From positions 1,674,001 through 1,738,000 of the forward strand of contig NZ_LT629734.1 of the NCBI RefSeq assembly GCF_900104705.1: a stretch of 64,000 bases of DNA, read 5' to 3'. The notes below the pieces were generated by a model. It was not told the DNA's origin. It did no database searches and saw only the letters and a list, made by a program, of their open reading frames with translations. This document shows positions 7,661 through 15,745 of the stretch, piece after piece. Source of the DNA: Agrococcus carbonis. Its GTDB lineage: Bacteria; Actinomycetota; Actinomycetes; Actinomycetales; Microbacteriaceae. Within the stretch, counting starts at the first letter, position 1, and every line of letters begins with the position of its first letter. A program made the translations under genes and the position numbers.

Positions 7661-9069
7661 ACGCCGACGTCATCCCCATCACGGTCGGAGCGCTGACCGT
7701 CCTCGTCGCGCTGATCCTCATGGCGCAGCCCATCTGGGTCGCGCTCGCGGCGGCGGGCGGCATCGGTCTGCTGCTGCTCGACGGCATGGATGTCGCGGCG
7801 AGCGCGGTCGGAGCCGACGCGTTCAACGCGACGGCGAGCTACGCGCTCGTGATCATCCCGATGTTCGTGCTCATGGGCGTGCTCGCCGGCAAAGCCGGGC
7901 TCGCCGAGGACCTGTTCACGATCTCCGAGCGGCTCACGCATCGCCTCCCGGGCGGCCTCGGCATCGCCACGATCGTCGCGTGCGGTGGCTTCGCCGCCGT
8001 GACGGGCTCGAGCTCGGCGACCGTCGCGACCGTAGGCCGCATCGCGGTCGACCAGATGACCTCCCGCGGCTACAAGCCCAACTCCGCGGCCGCACTCGTC
8101 GCGCTCGGCGGCACGCTCGGCGTGCTCATCCCGCCGAGCATCATCATCGTCGTGTTCGCGTCGATGACCGGCCTGTCCGTGGGCAAGCTCCTCATCGCGT
8201 GCGTCATCCCCGCGATCATCACGATCATCGTCTACTCGGTCACGGTCATGATCATGTACAAGCGCGGCAAGCTGACCGTCCCGGGATTCGCGACCGAGTC
8301 GATCCCCGCGCGCCTCGTCGAGCGGCAGCTCGCGGCGTCGCGCTCGACGGCGCTCCTGACGAAGCCCGCGAAGCTCGAGGCGCCCGCCGTCTCGCGCAAG
8401 CACGTCGTCGGCTCGCTCTACGTCGCCGTCATCTTCCTGGTCGCCATCGGCGGCATGTACGCGGGCCTGTTCACGGCGACGGAGTCTGGCGCGGTCGCGG
8501 CGTTCGTGGCGCTCGCCATCCTCTTCATCCGCGTCGTCCCGAAGGGCTGGCGGCGCACGTGGACCGATGTGAAGGACGCGGTGATCGACGCGGGCGGGCT
8601 CAGCGCGATGATCTTCGCGCTGCTCGCCGGCGGCGCCATCTTCGCCTACTTCCTCGTGAAGACCGGGCTGCCGAACCAGCTGGTGCGCACGATCACGTCC
8701 TCAGACCTCTCGCCGATGGTCGTCGTGATCATCTCGCTCGTCATGATGCTCATCCTGGGGTGCTTCCTCGACTCGATCTCGATCATGGTCATCGTCATCC
8801 CGCTGCTCTGGCCCATCCTCGACACCATGGGCGTCGACGGCGTCTGGTACTGCATCCTCGTGGTGAAGGCGATCGAGATCGGCCTCGTGACGCCCCCCTT
8901 CGGCATCAACGTGTTCGTCGCCTCGGGGCTGCGCAAGGACATCACGCCCGAGGGCGTGTTCCGCGCCGTGCTGCCGATGGTGCTCGCCGAGTTCGTGGTG
9001 ATCGCGATCCTGCTGCTCTTCCCGGACCTCGTCACCTTCCTGCCGAACCTGTCGGCCGTCACCGAGTAG
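7657..9069 (+). CDS. TRAP transporter large permease (DctM family)
   Basis: This 470-residue large permease with about 12 membrane helices is the sodium-coupled transport subunit. Typical DctM stretches include FAAVTGSSSATVATVG near the first re-entrant hairpin and VTPPFGINVFVASG near the second. It is translationally coupled to DctQ by the ATGA overlap. The loop around residues 210-245 is longer than in many relatives. With the two preceding genes it forms a complete TRAP system. Confidence 0.93.
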   Translation: MNADVIPITVGALTVLVALILMAQPIWVALAAAGGIGLLLLDGMDVAASAVGADAFNATASYALVIIPMFVLMGVLAGKAGLAEDLFTISERLTHRLPGGLGIATIVACGGFAAVTGSSSATVATVGRIAVDQMTSRGYKPNSAAALVALGGTLGVLIPPSIIIVVFASMTGLSVGKLLIACVIPAIITIIVYSVTVMIMYKRGKLTVPGFATESIPARLVERQLAASRSTALLTKPAKLEAPAVSRKHVVGSLYVAVIFLVAIGGMYAGLFTATESGAVAAFVALAILFIRVVPKGWRRTWTDVKDAVIDAGGLSAMIFALLAGGAIFAYFLVKTGLPNQLVRTITSSDLSPMVVVIISLVMMLILGCFLDSISIMVIVIPLLWPILDTMGVDGVWYCILVVKAIEIGLVTPPFGINVFVASGLRKDITPEGVFRAVLPMVLAEFVVIAILLLFPDLVTFLPNLSAVTE

Positions 9070-9073
9070 TCGC

Positions 9074-10000
9074 GTGCGCGTCTTCCTCACCGGCGCCTCC
9101 GGTTACATCGGCGGCAGCGTCGCCAGGAGGCTGCTCGACGACGGGCTCGTCGTCCGCGGCCTGACCCGCGACGCCGGCAACGCGCGAGCGCTGCGCGAGA
9201 TGGGCATCGAACCCGTGGTGGGGGAGCTCGACGACCTCGAGCTGCTGCGCGTCGAGGCGATCCGCGCCGACGCGGTCGTGCACTGCGCGCACGCCGATCA
9301 TCGGGCGTCCGCGGATGCGCTGGTGTCAGCGCTGGAGGGAACGGGCAAGCCGCTCGTCCACACGAGCGGGTCGAGCGTCGTCGGCGACGACGTCAAGGGC
9401 GCCCGGTTGTCGGAGGCGATCTACGACGAGGCGTCGCAGTTCCCGGTCGACGAACGGAAGCGCGCTCGGCAGGAGCTGAACGACGCCGTACTCTCGGCAG
9501 CATCGCGCGGCGTCCGCAGCTCGATCGTCTGCCCGTCGCTCATCTACGGGACAGGCCGCGGCATCCGCAGGGACAGCATCCAAGTGCCCTTCCTCGTCGA
9601 GCAGGCAATGCGCAGCGGCGTCGTGCGCGTCGTCGGCCGCGGCGTCAACCGCTGGTCCACCGTCCACATCGATGACCTCGCGGATCTCTACTCGCGCGTC
9701 CTCGCGCACGCCCCCGCCGGCGCCTTCTACTTCGCCGAGCACGGAGAGAGCTCCTTCGCCGAGATCGGCGTGGCGATCGCCGACCGGCTCGGCCTCGGCG
9801 AAGTGCAGTCGTGGGACGCGGACGAGGCGGCCGAGCGGTGGGGCGCCGCGCGCGCGTACTTCACGTTCGGCAGCAACAGCCGCGTGCGCGCAGTGCGCGC
9901 GCGCGACGAGCTGGGCTGGGCGCCGCGGCACGGATCGGTGCTGCGCTGGATCCGGGAAGACCTGGAGATCGATGAGGAAGGAGCGCCGCATGGTGCTTGA
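9074..10000 (+). CDS. NAD-dependent epimerase/dehydratase-like extended SDR
   Basis: This 308-residue extended SDR has the N-terminal cofactor motif GASGYIG at 7-13. The second half carries the epimerase-type segments CPSLIYG and WSTVHIDDLADLY. The canonical Tyr-x-x-x-Lys pair is not obvious (the region reads PVDERKRARQE), so catalysis may be altered or it may act as a reductase. It starts with GTG 4 bases after the DctM stop and overlaps the next gene by 11 bases, so it belongs to the TRAP operon. Confidence 0.82.
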   Translation: MRVFLTGASGYIGGSVARRLLDDGLVVRGLTRDAGNARALREMGIEPVVGELDDLELLRVEAIRADAVVHCAHADHRASADALVSALEGTGKPLVHTSGSSVVGDDVKGARLSEAIYDEASQFPVDERKRARQELNDAVLSAASRGVRSSIVCPSLIYGTGRGIRRDSIQVPFLVEQAMRSGVVRVVGRGVNRWSTVHIDDLADLYSRVLAHAPAGAFYFAEHGESSFAEIGVAIADRLGLGEVQSWDADEAAERWGAARAYFTFGSNSRVRAVRARDELGWAPRHGSVLRWIREDLEIDEEGAPHGA

Positions 10001-10301
10001 GGTGGCAGACCTGCGAGCGGCGGACGGCGGGGGCGAGGCATTCGAGTCGACCATCCGCCACGGGCTGGATGCGGTCCTGTCGACGTCCAGAGGGTTCGTC
10101 GGCTACCAACTGCGCCGTTCCGTCGAGAGCCCCGACCGATACCTGCTGATGATCGAATGGGCCTCGGTCGAGGACCACACGGTGGGCTTCCGTGAATCGG
10201 CGGCGTACGAGCAGTGGAGCGCGATCGTGCGGCCCGTCTTCCGCGGCGCGCCGAACGTCGAGCACTTCGCGCTCCGCGCCTCCTCGACCAGCGAGCGCTG
10301 A
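9990..10301 (+). CDS. ABM-fold small protein (antibiotic biosynthesis monooxygenase-like)
   Basis: This 103-residue protein has the ferredoxin-like ABM/YgiN fold. The hallmark segments are GFVGYQLRRSVESPDRYLLM and a following W-x-S-x-E-x-H (WASVEDH), with the F-R-E-S-x-A-Y pattern. AAGGAG lies before the start. It ends the operon that begins at the TRAP binding protein. Such proteins often act on quinols or unstable ring intermediates, or are simply companions of catabolic operons; the reaction here is unknown. Confidence 0.8.
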   Translation: MVLEVADLRAADGGGEAFESTIRHGLDAVLSTSRGFVGYQLRRSVESPDRYLLMIEWASVEDHTVGFRESAAYEQWSAIVRPVFRGAPNVEHFALRASSTSER

Positions 10302-10343
10302 CGCGAGCGCGCAGCTCGACTGCGCATCGACGGGACTCGGCCC

Positions 10344-11255
10344 TCAGGGACTCGGCTCCGAAGCCGGGCCGCCCGCGAGTCGTCCCTGCGCGACGGGCGG
10401 GTCGGCGATGCACGCGTCGTCCTCCTTCGCCCAGCCTTGCTCCACGGCGCGCCGGTAGACGTCCCAGGTCTCGTCCAGCAGCGGGATGACGGCGCCTGCC
10501 TCCCGAGCGGCCTCTCGGATGAGGGTCGAGTCCTTCGCGATGATGGCCGTGACCGTGTCGGTCGCGCGCTCGTCGCGAGGCTGCGCCATGCGCAGGAAGC
10601 GGCTCTCGAGCATCCACGACTGCGCCGCTCCTGAGCGGAGGATCTCGAAGACGCGGTCGAGCGGCAGCTCCAGCGCCCGGGCGAAGTTGATGGTCTCGGC
10701 GACAGCGGTCGCGTTCACGCACGCCAGGTGATTGTTCACGAGCTTCATCGATTGCCCGTCGCCGACGGCGCCGACGTGCTCGATGCGGCCGAGCCGCTCG
10801 AGCAGCGGTCGCACGGCCTCGAGGGCGGCGCGGTCGGCGCCGACGAGCTGCACGAGGGTTCCGGCCTCGGCCCCGGCGATGCCGCCGGTGACCGGGCAGT
10901 CGATCACCGCGATGCCGCAGGACTGCAGCGCTCCCGCGGTCGCGCGCACCGCATCCGGACCGATCGTGCTCATCACGATCACGTGCGACGGCGCGCGGTC
11001 GCCGCGCATGTAGGCGCTCGCGACCACCTCGTCGACCTGCTCCGCGCTGACCACCATGAGGACCGCGACGTCGCGCTCGGGCAGTTCGTCGACGTGGCTC
11101 GCGGCGACCATGCCGAGGGCCGCGATCCGCTCGCGCTGCGGCTCGAACGGATCGACGGCGATGACGTCGTGCCCGGCCTCGTGCAGGCGGCGGGCGATGG
11201 GTAGCCCCATCGCTCCTGCCCCTATGACGGCGATGCGCTGTGCAGCTCGTGACAT
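10344..11255 (-). CDS. 3-Hydroxyisobutyrate dehydrogenase-like NAD(P) oxidoreductase (copy 1)
   Basis: This 303-residue beta-hydroxyacid dehydrogenase has GAGAMG at 12-17, the substrate-site block CPVTGG at 120-125 and catalytic Lys171 in GQSMKLVNNHL. It converges on the TRAP operon. It has its own upstream region with an 8-bp inverted repeat, and AAGGAGCGCG before the ATG. It is one of three family members in the window and resembles the copy at 36598-37458 more than the one at 29201. The substrate may be a hydroxyacid from the adjacent pathway, which is an inference. Confidence 0.9.
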   Translation of the reverse strand: MSRAAQRIAVIGAGAMGLPIARRLHEAGHDVIAVDPFEPQRERIAALGMVAASHVDELPERDVAVLMVVSAEQVDEVVASAYMRGDRAPSHVIVMSTIGPDAVRATAGALQSCGIAVIDCPVTGGIAGAEAGTLVQLVGADRAALEAVRPLLERLGRIEHVGAVGDGQSMKLVNNHLACVNATAVAETINFARALELPLDRVFEILRSGAAQSWMLESRFLRMAQPRDERATDTVTAIIAKDSTLIREAAREAGAVIPLLDETWDVYRRAVEQGWAKEDDACIADPPVAQGRLAGGPASEPSP

Positions 11256-11289
11256 GCGCGCTCCTTCTGTCTTGTTGTGACCGTAGGCG

Positions 11290-11312
11290 CGTCTTGGTCA
11301 CTGGCCAAGACG
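11290..11312 (-). promoter_or_regulatory. 8-bp inverted repeat upstream of HIBADH-like gene
   Basis: CGTCTTGG (11290-11297) and CCAAGACG (11305-11312) are separated by 7 bases. It is the only clear dyad between the HIBADH-like gene (start 11255) and the ATP-grasp gene (start 11389). Its position 35-57 bases before the leftward start suggests an operator. The protein that binds it is not identified. Confidence 0.45.
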
Positions 11313-11388
11313 GAGTGACTCACGCATTGAGACGACCGGCGTGCCCGCGATCGGGTTGCCCGGAGCGCGCACCGTTAGGCTCGCCGAC

Positions 11389-13152
11389 ATGGGCGACCTC
11401 TTCGACGACTACGACAAGCCCTTCGCGAATCCGCGGAAGCGCGAGGGCCGGCCGTGGGATGAGATGTTCGAGGAATCGGGCGCGCCGCGCGCTCCCTACA
11501 AGCCCCTCCACGACGCGCTGAGCGAGATGACGAAGGACGACCTGCGCGAGCGCGCCGACGCGCTCGCGAGCTCCTACCTCGCGCAGGGCGTCACCTTCGA
11601 CTTCGCCGGCGAGGAGCGGCCGTTCCCGCTCGACGCGATCCCGCGCATCATCACCGCGAGCGACTGGAAGCACGTCGAGTCGGGGGTGCAGCAGCGCGTG
11701 CGGGCGCTCGAGGCGTTCCTCGCCGACATGTACGGGCCGCAGCGGGCCGTCGAGGACGGCATCATCCCCGCGAAGCTCATCTCGACCTCGACGCACTTCC
11801 ACCGCCAGGCCGCGGGCGTCGTCGGCGCGAACGGCGTGCGCATCCACGTCTCGGGCATCGACCTGATCCGCGACCAGCTCGGCGAGTGGCGCGTGCTCGA
11901 GGACAACGTGCGCGTGCCCTCGGGCGTCTCGTACGTCATGTCGAACCGCCGCGTGATCGCCCAGACCCTGCCCGAGATGTTCTCGTCGATGCGCGTGCGG
12001 CCCGTGGGCGACTACTGCGACAAGCTACTGCACGCGCTGCGGAACGCGGCGCCCGCCGGCGTCGACGACCCGCGCGTCGTGGTGCTCACCCCCGGCGTCT
12101 ACAACTCGGCCTACTTCGAGCACACCCTCATCGCGCGCCTGATGGGCGTCGAGCTCGTCGAGGGCCGCGACTTGTTCACCTCGGGCGGCCGCGTCTACAT
12201 GCGCACGACCGAGGGCCCCGCGCGCGTCGACGTCATCTACCGCCGCGTCGACGACGACTACCTCGACCCGCTGCAGTTCCGCGCCGACTCGATGCTCGGC
12301 AGCCCCGGCCTCATGCTCGCCGCCCGCCTCGGCAACGTGACGATCGCGAACGCGGTCGGCAACGGCATCGCCGATGACAAGCTCGTCTACACCTACGTGC
12401 CCGAGCTCATCCGCTACTACCTGTCGGAGGAGCCCATCCTCAAGAACGTCGACACCTGGCGGCTCGAGGAGCCGGGCGTGCTCGACGAGGTGCTCCCGCG
12501 CCTCCACGAGCTCGTCGTCAAGCCCGTCGACGGCTCCGGCGGCAAGGGCCTCGTCGTCGGCCCCGACGCCACGCCTGAGGAGCTCGAGGCGCTCAAGCAG
12601 CGGTTGCTCGACGACCCGCGCGGCTGGATCGCGCAGCCGGTCGTGCAGCTCTCGACCATCCCGACCCTCGTCGAGGACGGCGTGCGCCCCCGCCACGTCG
12701 ACCTCCGCCCCTTCGCCGTCAACGACGGCAAGGATGTGTGGGTGCTGCCGGGCGGCCTCACCCGCGTCGCGCTCCCCGAGGGCCAGCTGGTCGTCAACTC
12801 GTCGCAGGGCGGCGGCTCGAAAGACACGTGGGTGCTCGCCGGCGCCCGCGAGCAGATCCCGGTCGTCGACCACGACGCGGAGTTCGGCGCATCGGGCGAG
12901 CCCATGACGCGGCCCGTGCCGGTCGTGACGGCCGGCCACGAGCATCCGCAGGACCAGTCGCCGCAGGACGCGCCGAAGCGCACCGGCCAGGCCGAGGAGC
13001 AGCAGCAGCAGCGCGCGACCTACCCCGCCGGTCGAGGAGCGCACGCCGGAGGCGCGCGCGTCACGAGACCAACCGCCGCACCAGGTCTCGATACGCGGCC
13101 TTCGGCCGCTACTCGACCAGCGCTCGCCCCGACGGAAGGCGCCCAGCAATGA
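11389..13152 (+). CDS. Circularly permuted ATP-grasp family protein
   Basis: This 587-residue protein belongs to the circularly permuted ATP-grasp family (old DUF404/DUF407). Typical stretches are WRVLEDNVRVPSGVSYV, then LTPGVYNSAYFEH, the phosphate-binding-like KPVDGSGGKGLVVGP and the closing LPGGLTRVA. It probably ligates amino groups to carboxylates in a small peptide modification; the product is unknown. I chose ATG 11389. A TAGGCT hexamer 8 bases upstream suggests a leaderless transcript. The last 60 or so residues are low-complexity and encoded by two inverted copies of an intergenic repeat, so the C-terminus looks recently extended. It overlaps the alpha-E gene by a base or so. Confidence 0.88.
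   Translation: MGDLFDDYDKPFANPRKREGRPWDEMFEESGAPRAPYKPLHDALSEMTKDDLRERADALASSYLAQGVTFDFAGEERPFPLDAIPRIITASDWKHVESGVQQRVRALEAFLADMYGPQRAVEDGIIPAKLISTSTHFHRQAAGVVGANGVRIHVSGIDLIRDQLGEWRVLEDNVRVPSGVSYVMSNRRVIAQTLPEMFSSMRVRPVGDYCDKLLHALRNAAPAGVDDPRVVVLTPGVYNSAYFEHTLIARLMGVELVEGRDLFTSGGRVYMRTTEGPARVDVIYRRVDDDYLDPLQFRADSMLGSPGLMLAARLGNVTIANAVGNGIADDKLVYTYVPELIRYYLSEEPILKNVDTWRLEEPGVLDEVLPRLHELVVKPVDGSGGKGLVVGPDATPEELEALKQRLLDDPRGWIAQPVVQLSTIPTLVEDGVRPRHVDLRPFAVNDGKDVWVLPGGLTRVALPEGQLVVNSSQGGGSKDTWVLAGAREQIPVVDHDAEFGASGEPMTRPVPVVTAGHEHPQDQSPQDAPKRTGQAEEQQQQRATYPAGRGAHAGGARVTRPTAAPGLDTRPSAATRPALAPTEGAQQ
13030..13070 (+). repeat. Dispersed 'ggtcgaggagc...cacgagacc' repeat inside ATP-grasp 3' end
   Basis: It begins GGTCGAGGAGCGC and ends CGTCACGAGACC, the same ends as the unit at 14963-15005. 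It lies in the coding frame for the ATP-grasp tail and faces the inverted copy at 13084. Confidence 0.75.
13084..13118 (-). repeat. Inverted copy of the dispersed repeat (ggtctcgatacg...ctactcgacc)
   Basis: It begins GGTCTCGATACGC and ends GCTACTCGACC, with a small internal palindrome (GCGGCC-TTC-GGCCGC). It is inverted relative to 13030-13070 and is translated as part of the ATP-grasp C-terminus (LDTRPSAATRPA). Confidence 0.8.
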
Positions 13153-14081
13153 TGCTCAGCCGCATCGCCGAGAGCCTGTTCTGGATCGGCCGCTACATCG
13201 AGCGCGCCGACGGCACCGCCCGCATCCTCGACGTCTACCTGCAGCTGCTGCTCGAGGACGTCGCGGTCGACGAGGACACCGCGTGCCGCGCCCTGCTCGG
13301 CGTCATGGGCCACGAGGCGCCGCCCGAGCGGAAGCTCACCCGCACCGACGTGGTGAACTTCCTCGCGATCGACCGCACGCAGACCGCATCCATCGCCTAC
13401 TCGGTCAACGCCGCGCGAGAGAACGCCCGCCGCGCGCGCGAGACCATCTCGACCGAGCTGTGGGAGGTGCTGAACGCGACCTACGCGGGCATGCCCCGCC
13501 GCGTCAACACCGAGCAGGTGCACGCGATGTTCGGATGGGTGCGCGAGCGGATGGCGCTCGCGAGCGGCATGGCCGACGCCACCTCGAGCCGCGACGACGC
13601 GTGGAGCTTCTTCACGCTCGGCCGCTACATCGAGCGCGCCGACATGGTCGCGCGCCTCCTCGCGACGCGGGCGCTGACCGAGGCGAGCGGGCCGTCCTGG
13701 ACGACGATCCTCCGCTCCGTCGGCGCGTACGAGGCGTACCTGCGCACCTACCGCGGCGTGCCCTCGAGCACCAACGCGGCCGAGTTCCTGCTGCTCGACC
13801 GGCTCTTCCCGCGCTCGATCCTCTTCTCGGTGCGCGGCGCCGAGCAGTGCCTCGAGGACATCGAGCCGCGGCGCGAGCGCGTCGGCTACGTCGGGGCGGC
13901 CGAGCGGATGCTGGGGCAGATCCGCGCGGAGCTCGAGTTCCGGCCCATCCAGGAGATCATCGACGACCTGCCGACGGTCATGGACAAGGTGCAGACCACC
14001 ACGACGGCGGTCTCGAACGCCGTGCGGGAGCGCTACTTCCCGACCCACAACATGCCCGCCTGGACGAGGGAGGCATCGTGA
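13152..14081 (+). CDS. Alpha-E domain protein (DUF403)
   Basis: This all-helical alpha-E protein of about 309 residues begins MLSRIAESLFWIGRYIERAD, and a related R-Y-I-E-R-A-D segment recurs near residue 160. An ATGATG gives two possible starts (13149 or 13152), both overlapping the ATP-grasp stop; I list the second because the family usually begins M-L-S-R. It always travels with the ATP-grasp and transglutaminase genes on either side. It probably assists or completes their peptide-ligation chemistry. Its biochemical function is not established. Confidence 0.9.
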   Translation: MLSRIAESLFWIGRYIERADGTARILDVYLQLLLEDVAVDEDTACRALLGVMGHEAPPERKLTRTDVVNFLAIDRTQTASIAYSVNAARENARRARETISTELWEVLNATYAGMPRRVNTEQVHAMFGWVRERMALASGMADATSSRDDAWSFFTLGRYIERADMVARLLATRALTEASGPSWTTILRSVGAYEAYLRTYRGVPSSTNAAEFLLLDRLFPRSILFSVRGAEQCLEDIEPRRERVGYVGAAERMLGQIRAELEFRPIQEIIDDLPTVMDKVQTTTTAVSNAVRERYFPTHNMPAWTREAS

Positions 14082-14923
14082 GCCGCATCCGCATCCGCCA
14101 CACCACCGGCTACCGCTACGAGCAGCCGGCGGTCGCGAGCTACAACGAGTCGCGCATGCTGCCGTCGACGAGCGACGGCCAGTTCGTCATCTACTCCAAC
14201 CTCGACATCCGGCCGAACACGTCGGTCAACAGCTACGAGGACTACTGGGGCACGACGGTCGTCTCGTTCGACGTGCTCGCCCCGCACACCGAGCTGCAGC
14301 TCACCGCGACCTCGCTCGTCGAGGTGCGCCCGCGCCTGACGGGCGGCCGCGACCTCTCGTGGGAGCAGCTCGAGAAGGTCGCCCAGCGCGCGACGCAGTA
14401 CGTCGAGCAGCTCGGCCAGACGCCGCGCACCCGCCCCACCGACGACCTGATGCGCACCGCCCGAGAGATCGCGGATGCTTCGGAGACGCCGGGCGCCGCC
14501 GCCGCGGCCATCGCACGGATGGTCGGCGACGAGATGGAGTACATGTCGGGCGTCACGCACGTCCACACGCTCGCCTCCGAGGCATGGCCGACCCGCAAGG
14601 GCGTCTGCCAGGACATCGCGCACATCACGATCGGCGCCCTGCGGGGTGTCGGCATCCCCGCGCGCTACGTCTCGGGCTACCTGCATCCGCGCCCGAACGC
14701 GCAGATCGGCGAGACGATCCGCGGCGAGTCGCACGCGTGGGTCGAGTGGTTCACGGGCGAGTGGAACGCGTGGGACCCGACGAACCTCATCGACATCGGC
14801 GAGCGCCATGTGAAGGTGGGCCTCGGCCGCGACTACAACGACGTGCCGCCGCTGCGCGGCGTCTACGCGGGCGCCGGCAAGAGCCAGCTCTTCGTCTCGG
14901 TCGAGATCACGAAGGAGTCCTGA
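14078..14923 (+). CDS. Transglutaminase-like cysteine protease family protein
   Basis: This 281-residue protein has a bacterial transglutaminase N-terminal beta domain (about 1-85) and a transglutaminase-like core. The triad is clear: Cys177 in KGVCQDIAH, His219 in SHAWVEW and Asp233 in WDPTN. The GTG start overlaps the alpha-E stop as GTGA. As third gene of the trio it may cleave or transfer the peptide made by the ATP-grasp partner. The protein has no signal peptide and should be cytoplasmic. Confidence 0.92.
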   Translation: MSRIRIRHTTGYRYEQPAVASYNESRMLPSTSDGQFVIYSNLDIRPNTSVNSYEDYWGTTVVSFDVLAPHTELQLTATSLVEVRPRLTGGRDLSWEQLEKVAQRATQYVEQLGQTPRTRPTDDLMRTAREIADASETPGAAAAAIARMVGDEMEYMSGVTHVHTLASEAWPTRKGVCQDIAHITIGALRGVGIPARYVSGYLHPRPNAQIGETIRGESHAWVEWFTGEWNAWDPTNLIDIGERHVKVGLGRDYNDVPPLRGVYAGAGKSQLFVSVEITKES

Positions 14924-14938
14924 CCGGGCCACTCCGCA

Positions 14939-15164
14939 GGTCGAGGAGCGCCCCTCCCCGCTGGTCGAGGAGCGCCCGGGCTTCGCCCGGACGCGTCACG
15001 AGACCGCCAGCCCCCTCGCTGGTCGACTAGCCGCCCGCAGGGCGGCGTATCGAGACCAACCGCCCCACCCCGCCGGTCGAGTAGCCGCCCGCAGGGCGGC
15101 GTATCGAGACCCACCGCCGCCCCTCGCCGGTCGACCAGCCGCCCGCACGACGGCGCATCAGACC
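14939..15164 (+). repeat. Cluster of five dispersed palindromic repeats
   Basis: Units lie at 14939-14960 (truncated), 14963-15005, 15021-15057, 15075-15111 and 15129-15164, all in one orientation. Each begins GGTCGA and ends near CGAGACC. Units at 15021 and 15075 share the core CCGCCCGCAGGGCGG, a 6-bp stem with a short loop. Separation is 15-18 bases and the units diverge, so this is a REP-like cluster and not a CRISPR. It fills most of the gap between the transglutaminase and DUF2277 genes. Confidence 0.85.
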
Positions 15165-15211
15165 CACCACCCCTCTGGCGCGCCCACCCCACCCCGCCTA
15201 CCGTGACTGCC

Positions 15212-15496
15212 ATGTGCAGGAACATCACCGAGCTCCGCGGCCTCGAGCCCGCCGCGAACGACGAGGAGGTCGAGGCGGCCGCCCGGCAGTACGTGCGGAA
15301 GGTGTCGGGCATCACGCATCCGACCGACCGCACGCGAGACGCCTTCGAGCGCGCCGTGCACGAGATCGCGCACATCACCCAGCACCTGCTCGACGACCTG
15401 CCCGAGCGGCGGCAACCGCCGAAGACGGTGCCGCCGCTCCGCAGGCCCGAGGTGCGCGCCCGCATCGCGGCCCGCGAGGCGGCCGCCGCGCGCTGA
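15212..15496 (+). CDS. DUF2277 protein
   Basis: This 94-residue protein matches the DUF2277 family: it begins MCRNITELRGLEP and carries QYVRKVSGITHPT and HEIAHITQHLLDDL. Function is unknown in the literature I know. I chose the ATG at 15212 because the family starts M-C-R-N-I. A TACCGT hexamer lies about 10 bases upstream with no ribosome site, suggesting a leaderless transcript. The C-terminal 30 residues are basic and alanine-rich. Confidence 0.85.
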   Translation: MCRNITELRGLEPAANDEEVEAAARQYVRKVSGITHPTDRTRDAFERAVHEIAHITQHLLDDLPERRQPPKTVPPLRRPEVRARIAAREAAAAR

Positions 15497-15517
15497 CGAG
15501 AACCGGGGAGGTGCGGC

Positions 15518-15745
15518 TCAGTCCTCCAGCACCAGCAGGTCGCCGATCTCGCAGTCGAGGGCTCGGCAGATCGCGGTGAGCGTCGAGAACCGGATCGCCC
15601 GGCCGCGGTCGTTCTTGAGCGCCGACAGGTTGGCGAACGTGATGTCGACCGCGCGGCTCAGCTCGGTCAGGGTCATCCCGCGCTCGTCGAGCAGCTCATC
15701 GAGCCGGCAGTGCACGCCGGTGGGCTCGTCGGCCTTGCGGGCCAT
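15518..15745 (-). CDS. YozG-like helix-turn-helix regulator
   Basis: This 75-residue Cro/C1-type HTH protein has the helix pair MTLTELSRAVDITFANLSALKN and ends RALDCEIGDLLVLED, the pattern of the YozG-like regulators paired with DUF2975 membrane proteins. Its ATG overlaps the DUF2975 stop (TGATG), so both are made from one message. It probably represses its own operon; the TATCGATA dyad upstream of the operon is a candidate site. Confidence 0.88.
   Translation of the reverse strand: MARKADEPTGVHCRLDELLDERGMTLTELSRAVDITFANLSALKNDRGRAIRFSTLTAICRALDCEIGDLLVLED

Noticed and set aside
14939..15164. CRISPR-like array
   Set aside because: Units differ from one another, gaps are only 2-18 bases and not uniform, and no cas genes are near; the units are palindromic dispersed repeats.
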